The translations under genes and the position numbers were made by a program. The notes beneath the pieces were generated by a model that was not told the origin of the DNA, did not search any database, and worked only from the letters and a program-made list of their open reading frames with translations. DNA of 48,707 nucleotides from Acetobacteraceae bacterium (GTDB lineage: Bacteria; Pseudomonadota; Alphaproteobacteria; Acetobacterales; Acetobacteraceae), in assembly GCA_024280945.1 (NCBI GenBank), contig JAMXLO010000152.1:1-48707 (forward strand). Reading direction: 5' to 3'. Positions 41,885 through 48,707 of this stretch are shown piece by piece (position 1 is the stretch's first letter; each line of letters starts with the position of its first letter).

Positions 41885-42849
41885 CGTGATGCATACCTTG
41901 CTGCGGGTGTGGCGCGAGTTTCTACACTGCTGATCACGACCGGTTCGGCCGGCATGAGCCGAGGCTCGCCCTTCCCCTCCCATAGCCAATACTTGTTGTC
42001 GCCGGCACCATTCACCGCGATCACCTTGTGGTTGCCGCTGGTGTCGATCGCGTGGATTGTCACGCGGCTGATCAGCCCACCTTTGAGCGCGCGCATGTCA
42101 TTCACCGCCTCATGCACCGCATCGCCGACACTGGCGCCTTGCTTCATATACAGCACGACGCACCGTGCAGTGCCGCAGCGGATCGTCATTTCGCCAGCCC
42201 CGGTGCACGCCGCGGCGCCGTATCGTGTGTCGGCATACGACCCCGCGCCGATAATCGGGCTATCGCCAAGGCGGCCCGGATACTTCCAGCCCCAACCTGA
42301 TGTGCTGGTGCCGGTGCAAACGTCTCCGGCAGCGTCTTGCGCGAGGAACACCGTGGTGTCGCGACCGACCTCAGGGTCGATCGCATGTCTGCACAATGCG
42401 GCGAGCGGCGTATCTGGCCAGGCCCGCTTCACTTCGGCGGGAACCTCGGTGTCGAACCACTTCCGCCACACGCGACACGAATCCTCAGTCAGGTTATCCG
42501 CGGTCTCAGCACCGATTTCGCGGGCGAAGCGCGCCGCACCTTCGCCGACCAGAAACTCATGCGGCAGATGCTGCATGATTGCGCGTGCCACACTGACCGG
42601 ATGCAGAAAACCCTGCAGTGCGCCGATGGCACCGGTGCGCAGCGTGGTGCCGTCCATCACGCTGGCATCCAGTTCCATTTCACCCAGCAGGTTCGGCCAA
42701 CCACCGCGACCGACCGTGCGCACGGATGGATCGGCCTCGATCAGACGGATACCCGCTTCGATCGCGTCCAGCGCCTGCGCGCCTTCGGCCAGCATGTGCG
42801 CCGTCGTCGGCGCACCAACCGTGCCTTCATTGTTGGTCACCAGGATCAT
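41881..42849 (-). CDS. Aspartylglucosaminidase / isoaspartyl-peptidase-type Ntn hydrolase
   Basis: The 322-aa protein matches N4-(beta-N-acetylglucosaminyl)-L-asparaginases. The autocleavage site is probably Asp164-Thr165 in GRDTTV, where Thr becomes the nucleophile; GTSTSGWGWKYPGRLGDSPI and GAGSYAD are family hallmarks. The enzyme cleaves an amide next to an aspartyl-type group. Within a CoA-transferase/lyase operon it may free the acid that is then activated. The gene starts directly after the CoA-transferase stop and overlaps the next by four bases. Confidence 0.82.
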   Translation of the reverse strand: MILVTNNEGTVGAPTTAHMLAEGAQALDAIEAGIRLIEADPSVRTVGRGGWPNLLGEMELDASVMDGTTLRTGAIGALQGFLHPVSVARAIMQHLPHEFLVGEGAARFAREIGAETADNLTEDSCRVWRKWFDTEVPAEVKRAWPDTPLAALCRHAIDPEVGRDTTVFLAQDAAGDVCTGTSTSGWGWKYPGRLGDSPIIGAGSYADTRYGAAACTGAGEMTIRCGTARCVVLYMKQGASVGDAVHEAVNDMRALKGGLISRVTIHAIDTSGNHKVIAVNGAGDNKYWLWEGKGEPRLMPAEPVVISSVETRATPAARYASR

Positions 42850-45456
42850 TCAGATCACGCCTTGTTCCGCCAGACGCTGCACATCGGAGCGGCTCATGCC
42901 CAACAGATTGGTCAGCAGCCATTCGTTGTCTTCGCCATAGCCGGGCGCACCGCGATTGGTCGGCCCCCCAATATAGGCCGGCGTCTCGCTGAACTTCATC
43001 GGCAACTCGTAAACCGGCCAGGTGCCGATCTTGGTGCCGGTCACCTCGGTCAGCCACTTCAGATGCCGCAGCTGCGGATCATGGTCGCAGCGATCCTCTG
43101 CATTCTGACACACACCGGCCGGAACGCCGGCGCGCTGCAGCCGCATCATGCAGTCATAGCGATCCTGCGTGCTGGTCCATGCCTCGACCGCCGCGTCGAG
43201 CGAGTCCTGGTGCAGCAGCCGATGCTCCAGCGTGTTGAACCGCCGATCCTCCAACCACGTTGGCTGTCCTGCCACCTGCGCCAGGGCCCGCCACTCGGCA
43301 TCGGTGAAGCAGGCGATGGCGATCCACCGGTCCTTTCCCGCGCAACGATAGGCGCCATGCGGCGCCGCCGGCTTGTACGGCGAGCGATTGCCATAGCGCC
43401 GCCAAACGCGCTCGTTCGCCGACCAGTCGAGGATCGTCGCACCGGTCAGGAACAATCCCGACTCGCACTGTGACGCATCGATCCACTGTCCTTCGCCGGT
43501 GCGCTCGCGATGATACAATGCACCAAGCAGTGCCAGCGCATAGCCATACGCCCCCATCCAGTCGAGATACGAATAGCCCCATCCGACTGGCATCGCGGGC
43601 TCCGGCAATCCCGACATGTCTCCCTGGCCACCAAATGCTGCAGCGACCGGACCGACGGTGCGCATTCGCCCATAGGTGCCGTGTGCGCCCATGCCGGATT
43701 GCTGGATGTAGATGATGTCCGGCCGGATGCTCTTCATCACGTCGTAGCCAAGCCCAAGCCGTTGCAGCACGCCAGGCGAAAACCCCTCGGCCACGACGTC
43801 GCAGACACGTACGAGATCCTTGGCGATCTGCAGGCCTTTTGGATGGCGGATATTCAGCGAGATGCCGCGCTTGCCGGCATTCTTGTTGTTGAACTGGCCG
43901 CCCATGTCGGGGTCCTTCACCCCTGGCAGCGGACCAGTTGCAACATCGCGTGCCGCCCGGCCGCCAACCGGCGCCATGGCCGCCAACCGTGTGTCCGGGT
44001 TGTCCTTCCACTCGACCTTGTAGCTTTCCGCGCCCATCGCCGCGAGGAACCGCGTGCCGCCGGCGGACGCGAGGAACCAGGCAAAGTCGAGGATCTTCAC
44101 GCCCTGCAACGGGAACGGCTTGTCATGCAATGCCGATCGCATGGGGTTCGCCACGGGTCGTGGTTCCGCCGGCACACTCGGTCGACGCGGAGGAAGCACC
44201 GCTTCGGTATCCTCGCCGAGTAGCGGTGCACGTCGCCCAACCTGCCAGCTTGTCTTGTTGCTCAGCCACTTGCTGGTCGGATAGCGGAAGCTGCGGCCAA
44301 GCTCCGGATGCGGCACGTCGGCAAAGCTCTTGCGCTTCAGCCAGTGTTCATCCAGCGCATTCTCGTGCGGCTTGCGCAGCGGCGCCCATAGCAGTCCGGC
44401 ATCCTGTGCCTCGCGCCACGGCATGTCGGCGTAGGTCCAGGCGCGGATGAACCGCTGCACCACGTCCAGCATGTGCGCGCGCCTTTCGTCACCGGCAGCC
44501 GATCCCGGCACCTGCCGTGCCCTCAGGTCGGCATCCGGCGGTGGCGGTTCCAGGTCCGCCTGCATGCCGTACTTGCTCAGCAGCGGCACCAGGTTCTTCA
44601 GGTCGCGCGCGCCCATGCCATGCGAGATGAACCAGCGTCCGTCCTTGGTGTGGCAGATAGACGGCGAATGGTTTGGTGTCTCCGCTGCGTGACGGTTGGT
44701 CATTCGCCATATCGGCACGCGTCGCATCACCCAGTGCATGATGTCGAGCTCGGGGTTCTTCGACACCGCCTCGTGCACCGCCACAGAGACATCCTGCCCC
44801 TGCCCGCTGCGATGTCGATGGATCAGCGCGGCGATGATGCCAGTCGCAAGCTGTTCGCCGGCGATATGGTACGCGTGCCAAATCTGCGGTGCGATCGGTG
44901 GAGTGTCGTATTCCAGGTTCGGATCAGGATCGTAGCCGCAGTTCATCATCACGCCGCCCAGCGCGAGATGGATGAGGTCAGAGCTCCTGAAACCCTTCCA
45001 GGGGCCATCGTCGCCGAACGGGGTCACGCGCGCTGTGACGAGTGCCGGATACCGCGTGTTGAGTGCTGCACGATCCAGCCCAAGCGCCTCGTTCAGAGCG
45101 CCGCAGCTTGCATCCAGCAGTACATCGGCGCCTTCCAGCAGACGTAGCATGTGTTCGCGCGCCAGTGTCTCGCGCAGATCGAGCACCACCGACTTCTTGT
45201 TGCGATTGTAGTTCCAGAAGTACAGCGAGCGCTCCAGCCCGGGCTCATCCTCGAGGAACGGCCCGATCCGTCGGGTCGCATTCCCCTCGGGCGGTTCGAT
45301 CTTCACCACCTCGGCGCCCAGTCCGGCGAGCAGCAGCCCGGTGTACTCAGCGCGTTCGTCCGCCACCTCGATCACGCGCAGTCCTGCCAGCATGCCCGGG
45401 CCGGCGTTGCCCATCATCTCGCCCGGGCCACGCCCGATCTCGCTGGCGTCCGACAT
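42850..45456 (-). CDS. Tandem-fused class III (CaiB/BaiF) CoA transferase
   Basis: The 868-aa protein contains two CaiB-type CoA-transferase repeats (residues about 24-415 and 448-868). The first repeat keeps the likely catalytic aspartate, Asp160 in RSSDLIHLALGG. The second has Gly602 at the aligned place (RTVGPVAAAFGG), so it probably has no acyl-enzyme formation. Members move CoA between acids. Single-repeat proteins of about 400 residues form interlocked dimers; this chain may fold the dimer in one polypeptide. It lies in an operon with an alpha/beta hydrolase, an Ntn hydrolase and a ThDP lyase. Confidence 0.88.
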   Translation of the reverse strand: MSDASEIGRGPGEMMGNAGPGMLAGLRVIEVADERAEYTGLLLAGLGAEVVKIEPPEGNATRRIGPFLEDEPGLERSLYFWNYNRNKKSVVLDLRETLAREHMLRLLEGADVLLDASCGALNEALGLDRAALNTRYPALVTARVTPFGDDGPWKGFRSSDLIHLALGGVMMNCGYDPDPNLEYDTPPIAPQIWHAYHIAGEQLATGIIAALIHRHRSGQGQDVSVAVHEAVSKNPELDIMHWVMRRVPIWRMTNRHAAETPNHSPSICHTKDGRWFISHGMGARDLKNLVPLLSKYGMQADLEPPPPDADLRARQVPGSAAGDERRAHMLDVVQRFIRAWTYADMPWREAQDAGLLWAPLRKPHENALDEHWLKRKSFADVPHPELGRSFRYPTSKWLSNKTSWQVGRRAPLLGEDTEAVLPPRRPSVPAEPRPVANPMRSALHDKPFPLQGVKILDFAWFLASAGGTRFLAAMGAESYKVEWKDNPDTRLAAMAPVGGRAARDVATGPLPGVKDPDMGGQFNNKNAGKRGISLNIRHPKGLQIAKDLVRVCDVVAEGFSPGVLQRLGLGYDVMKSIRPDIIYIQQSGMGAHGTYGRMRTVGPVAAAFGGQGDMSGLPEPAMPVGWGYSYLDWMGAYGYALALLGALYHRERTGEGQWIDASQCESGLFLTGATILDWSANERVWRRYGNRSPYKPAAPHGAYRCAGKDRWIAIACFTDAEWRALAQVAGQPTWLEDRRFNTLEHRLLHQDSLDAAVEAWTSTQDRYDCMMRLQRAGVPAGVCQNAEDRCDHDPQLRHLKWLTEVTGTKIGTWPVYELPMKFSETPAYIGGPTNRGAPGYGEDNEWLLTNLLGMSRSDVQRLAEQGVI

Positions 45457-45518
45457 TTGCTTTCCTCCCTAGCGCGTGATGGCCGTAGGCGGAATCGCCG
45501 GAGGTCTGAATCACGCGC

Positions 45519-46388
45519 TCAAATGCTTTGGCGAGAGGGTCGCGTGCGACTCAGCATTTCCAGCAGCATCGGATTGAACTGCTCTGGCGCTTCATACGCC
45601 ACCCAGTGCCCGGCACTCGGTATCATCCGCACATCCGCATCCGGCCGCAGCGCCCGCAATGCCGCGACACGCTGCGGCGCCCGCGGATTGGCCGGAGCAT
45701 CGAGCTCGCCCCAAATCCCGTTCACCGGCGCGACCACCTGCTTCAACGCATTCGGCAATGCGCCGCTGCGCGACAACGTCGGTGTCTTCAACCGCGAATG
45801 GCGCGTGTTCCATTCCTGGATCGCCAGCGCCAGGTCGTCGATCTTCGCCGGATCGGCAATCATTAGCCTGTTCAGGTTGATGCGGTGCGCGTCCACGCGT
45901 TCCTGCCCCGATAGATGCCGCACCTTCAGCAATTCCACTGCGCTGCCCGCAGGCCCCACGCCGCTCGAGCCGACGATCGTCACCGAACGCACCCGCACGC
46001 CGTGAATTGCGCCGACACATGTCGCCATGGTTCCCCCGAACGAGAACCCCGTCACGTCGTACTGCGCGTCGGTGCCCAGGATGATGTCGATCCCATGGGC
46101 CACGATCCGCGCCACCGCCATCGCATCATCGCCAACCGGTGGAAATGCCGACTCACCCAGTCCTGGCAGGTCCGGCACCAACAGGCGATAATCCTGCGAG
46201 AACTCATCGATGTTGTGGGCCCAGTGCCGCCACGATCCTGCGCCGCCGTGAAACAGCACCAGCACCGGTCCCTGCCCCCAGGACCTCCAGACCATCATTC
46301 CGTCCCCGCACGGGGTTTCCGTTCTCCATGCGGTCCGTTCGAGCCGGTCCAGAAAGACCGCCGGCTCCAGTTCGACCCGATCGTTCAT
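45519..46388 (-). CDS. Alpha/beta-hydrolase, MhpC-like
   Basis: The 289-aa protein has the oxyanion segment HGGAGSWRHW (48-57), nucleophile Ser116 in GFSFGG, an acid in GELDAP and a late His in SAGHWVAYE. The pattern is that of meta-cleavage-product hydrolases, esterases and related lyases. It is the first gene of the minus-strand operon and probably acts on an ester, amide or C-C bond before CoA transfer. The gap to the CoA transferase is 62 bp. Confidence 0.85.
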   Translation of the reverse strand: MNDRVELEPAVFLDRLERTAWRTETPCGDGMMVWRSWGQGPVLVLFHGGAGSWRHWAHNIDEFSQDYRLLVPDLPGLGESAFPPVGDDAMAVARIVAHGIDIILGTDAQYDVTGFSFGGTMATCVGAIHGVRVRSVTIVGSSGVGPAGSAVELLKVRHLSGQERVDAHRINLNRLMIADPAKIDDLALAIQEWNTRHSRLKTPTLSRSGALPNALKQVVAPVNGIWGELDAPANPRAPQRVAALRALRPDADVRMIPSAGHWVAYEAPEQFNPMLLEMLSRTRPSRQSI

Positions 46389-46474
46389 TCGGTTTCCATT
46401 TTTGGATATTCGTGGGAGGCTAGGAACGCCGCCGCGACATCGTCAAGGTCAGGCCTCAGTTACGGAACGGAAAC

Positions 46475-47251
46475 ATGACGATTGTCTTCATCGGCGACAT
46501 CCACCAGCAGTGGGACAGCGTCGAGCGCGGCCTTGCCAATCTCGACCCGTTGCCAAACGCAGCGATCCTGCTCGGCGACATCCAGTGCGATCGGCCGCTC
46601 GACGAACTGGCGAGCCCGCTGCTGGATCGCGGCATCGACGTGCACTGGATCTTCGGCAACCACGACAACGACGGCGGTCCAGAGATGTGGGCCAACCTGG
46701 TAGAGCCGGACCGTAACCCACGCACCACTGATGGCGCTCTGCACGCCAGGGTTGTCGAGATCGCTGGCATCCGTATTGCCGGCTTGGGTGGGACGTTCCG
46801 TCCGCGCATCTGGGAGCCGCCTAACCCTCCGCGGGTGCATCGGCGCGAACAGCTGCCGGACGATCTGTCCGGTCTGCACGGCTGGAACGAGGACCATATC
46901 ACCGCGCTGATCCATTCGCTGAGCGCCACCGCGATATGGCCTGAGGACTACGAACATCTGGCAGGCCAACGCGCCGACATCCTTGTGACGCATGAGGCGC
47001 CACGCAGCCATCCCGCAGGGAACGCCGCACTTGACTCGTTGGCCCGCGCGATGGGCGCCAGCCTCGTCGTGCACGGCCACCACCACGTATCGTATCGCGC
47101 GGTGGCTCGCGACGGCTTGCGCGCAATGGGCGTTGCAGCCGCCTGGGGTGCCACGCTCGACGGCGAGCAGCTATGGCCCGGCGAAGCGCCCCGTAATCTT
47201 GGCAACCTGGTAGCCGGATGGTCGCTTGAGACGGAGGCAGTCAGCCAGTAA
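46475..47251 (+). CDS. Metallophosphoesterase (calcineurin-like)
   Basis: The 258-aa protein has the five metallophosphatase blocks: GDIHQQWD, GDIQCD, GNHDND, THEAP and HGHHH. It may hydrolyse phosphomonoesters or nucleotides such as cyclic dinucleotides or Ap4A. The start is ATG 46475, with ACGGAAC upstream. It is divergent from the hydrolase operon, and a palindromic repeat follows it. Confidence 0.85.
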   Translation: MTIVFIGDIHQQWDSVERGLANLDPLPNAAILLGDIQCDRPLDELASPLLDRGIDVHWIFGNHDNDGGPEMWANLVEPDRNPRTTDGALHARVVEIAGIRIAGLGGTFRPRIWEPPNPPRVHRREQLPDDLSGLHGWNEDHITALIHSLSATAIWPEDYEHLAGQRADILVTHEAPRSHPAGNAALDSLARAMGASLVVHGHHHVSYRAVARDGLRAMGVAAAWGATLDGEQLWPGEAPRNLGNLVAGWSLETEAVSQ

Positions 47252-47263
47252 GACTGTTCTACC

Positions 47264-47362
47264 CGTCATGGCCGGGCTTGGCCCGGTCATCCACGTCTTT
47301 GAATGCTCCGGCATAAGACCCGGCATAAGACATGGATGGCCAGCACAAGGCCGGCCATAACG
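47264..47362. repeat. 99-bp palindromic repeat (CGTCATGGCCGGG...CCGGCCATAACG)
   Basis: Two arms of about 36 bp (CGTCATGGCCGGGCTTGG onward and AAGGCCGGCCATAACG at the other end) form an imperfect inverted repeat around a central GAATGCTCCGGC segment. Between them is CATCCACGTCTTT and its partial complement AAGACATGGATG. The sequence matches a dispersed intergenic palindrome common in alphaproteobacteria. It lies upstream of livH and may fold into a hairpin. Confidence 0.7.
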
Positions 47363-47387
47363 ATGAGAAGGGAGGCAGGCAGGCTAA

Positions 47388-48344
47388 GTGGACTTCGAAG
47401 TCCTTATCGAGAATACGCTGAACGCACTCGCCGCGGGCATTACCATCGGTTGTATCTATGGTCTGATGTGCATCGGCCTCGGGCTGATTTTCGGCATCAT
47501 GCGTATCGTCAATTTCGCTCAGGGCGAACTCCTGATGCTGGGCATGTACGCCAGCCTGTACCTGGTCACCGGTGCCGGCGTGTTCGCGTTTCTCGGCCCC
47601 TATGTCGGACCGTTCATCGGCGCGCTTTGCGCCGGTCCGATCGTGTTCGTCGGCGGCGCGGTGTTGCACAGGTTCCTGATCGCGCGTGTCTCGGGCCTGC
47701 GTACCGCCGGAACGGTGGACGACGGCCATTTTGGCCAATTGCTGGTCACCTTGGGGATCTCACTCATTCTACAAAATGGCGGTTTGATCGTATTCGGCTC
47801 GACACCGGAGACGGTGCGCACACCGCTCGCCTCCAGAGCTTTCAATATCGACGGGTTCTACGGTGACGCAACGGTCTTTCTAAATAAGGCGCGGCTGATC
47901 GCCTGTGCGGTGGCGATCATCATCGCCATCACGTTGTACCTCGTGTTGGAATACACCCGCCTCGGCAAAGCGCTGCGCGCGGCCGCCGACAATCCCACCG
48001 CAGCGACCTACATGGGCATCGACGTTGATCGTGCCTACCGGATCGCCTTCGCGCTGGGATGTGGCATCACCGCCATCGCCGGCGGCCTCATGGCGACCTA
48101 TCTCTCTTTCGGCCCGTTCATCGGCCTCGACTACGTCATCATCATGTATTCGGGTGTCGTGCTGGGTGGCATGGGCAGCATCCTCGGTGCTTTCTGGGGC
48201 GGCCTGACGGTCGGCTTCGTGCAGCAGTGCTCGGCTTTAGTGCTGCCGCCGCAGTTGCAGAACGCGGCAATCTTCGTGGTCTTCCTGCTGATCGTGATGC
48301 TGCGCCCGCAAGGTCTGTTCGGCCGTTCGGCGGAACGCGCATGA
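47388..48344 (+). CDS. livH: Branched-chain-type ABC transporter permease LivH
   Basis: The 318-aa protein has about eight membrane helices and the LivH signatures LIFGIMRIVNFAQGELLMLG near the N-terminus and GKALRAAADNP EAA-like loop (TRLGKALRAAADNPTAAT, cited in part), with GGMGSILGAFWGG near the end. It forms the pore with LivM for branched-chain amino acids or related acids and amides. The start is GTG 47388 with GGGAGG upstream. It overlaps livM by four bases. The substrate is not fixed; the nearby CoA-transferase operon suggests an organic acid. Confidence 0.9.
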   Translation: MDFEVLIENTLNALAAGITIGCIYGLMCIGLGLIFGIMRIVNFAQGELLMLGMYASLYLVTGAGVFAFLGPYVGPFIGALCAGPIVFVGGAVLHRFLIARVSGLRTAGTVDDGHFGQLLVTLGISLILQNGGLIVFGSTPETVRTPLASRAFNIDGFYGDATVFLNKARLIACAVAIIIAITLYLVLEYTRLGKALRAAADNPTAATYMGIDVDRAYRIAFALGCGITAIAGGLMATYLSFGPFIGLDYVIIMYSGVVLGGMGSILGAFWGGLTVGFVQQCSALVLPPQLQNAAIFVVFLLIVMLRPQGLFGRSAERA

Positions 48345-48707
48345 GACAAGGCGCCGGTGCACGGCTTCGACGAGACGGAATTGTGCTGGCAGTCGTCAGC
48401 GTCATTTATCTCGCCATCTCGGCATTCGTCACCAACAGCTACTACCAGCTCATCCTGACATTGGTGCCCATCTGGGCGGTGTTCGGCGCATCGTGGAACA
48501 TTCTGTCCGGCTACGGCGGACAGCTGTCGTTCGGTCACGCATCGTTCTTCGGCATCGGTGCTTACACCGTGACCCTGGCGCTGGTGTACTGGAACCTGAC
48601 GCCCTGGCTGGGCATTCCACTCGGCATGCTAATGGGAGCCATCGCGGCGGTCATCATCGGCACACCGACATTCCGCCTACGCGGCCACTACTTCGCACTG
48701 TCAATGC
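48341..48707 (+). CDS. livM: Branched-chain-type ABC transporter permease LivM, N-terminal part
   Basis: The first 122 codons are present, and the frame runs off the window. After a short basic start (RQGAGARLRRD) there are hydrophobic helices and the family motif SWNILSGYGGQLSFGHASFF. It starts at ATG 48341, overlapping the livH stop (ATGA), so both are co-translated. The ATPases and binding protein are expected beyond the right edge. Confidence 0.9.
   Translation, partial: MRQGAGARLRRDGIVLAVVSVIYLAISAFVTNSYYQLILTLVPIWAVFGASWNILSGYGGQLSFGHASFFGIGAYTVTLALVYWNLTPWLGIPLGMLMGAIAAVIIGTPTFRLRGHYFALSM

Overview
The window is high-GC, gene-dense DNA from an alphaproteobacterium, most likely of the Rhodospirillales/Acetobacteraceae type. 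The support is a fused shikimate kinase/dehydroquinate synthase next to xerD, adjacent bolA, J-domain, cobS and cobT genes, a PQQ alcohol dehydrogenase system, and many ATGA or TAGTG overlaps. The assignment is by gene content only; no rRNA, tRNA or CRISPR array was seen. No gene-free stretch exceeds 300 bases.

Layout. 1-1417: the first codons of a divergent TetR-type repressor, two near-identical palindromes and an MFS transporter. 1425-7018 (minus): a five-gene set encoding exported proteins, namely a Tat amidohydrolase, a Tat SMP-30 lactonase-like protein, a PQQ dehydrogenase with the lanthanide-type aspartate, a cytochrome c and a XoxJ-like binding protein. 7109-12482: xerD with a small membrane protein, divergent from aroKB, two unknown genes, an MFS exporter and RidA, closed by a strong hairpin. 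12679-18940: secreted or unusual hydrolases (CHAP, double retropepsin-like, PAP2/haloperoxidase with an NQ repeat, subtilase) followed by a class III cyclase with TPRs. 19158-21473: a NIPSNAP gene and the nadA-nadC operon with a promoter covered by twin palindromes. 21497-21846: a truncated cysteine-protease remnant and a probable Tn3 transposase fragment.

21851-27108: an ABM monooxygenase, an RHH protein, an Lrp regulator, bolA, a J-domain protein and cobS/cobT (aerobic cobalt chelation), with a palindromic repeat between cobS and cobT. 27181-34232: SnoaL-like, short SbmA-like, Ldh2-type dehydrogenase, nitroreductase, Nudix, MBL hydrolase, cytochrome b561 and a DUF429-like protein. 34253-39538: a phosphoribosyltransferase-HAD fusion, a GST/degenerate M28/RidA/PanE operon and pdxA. 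40244-46388 (minus): a compact operon of alpha/beta hydrolase, tandem-fused class III CoA transferase, aspartylglucosaminidase-type Ntn hydrolase and a ThDP enzyme resembling 2-hydroxyacyl-CoA lyase. 46475-48707: a metallophosphoesterase and the start of a branched-chain-type ABC permease pair (livH, partial livM), preceded by a second palindromic repeat.

The two loci that look most like undescribed systems are the exported PQQ/lactonase/amidohydrolase operon, which would oxidise an alcohol and hydrolyse the product in the periplasm, and the CoA-transferase/ThDP-lyase operon, which could activate and cleave a 2-hydroxy acid.
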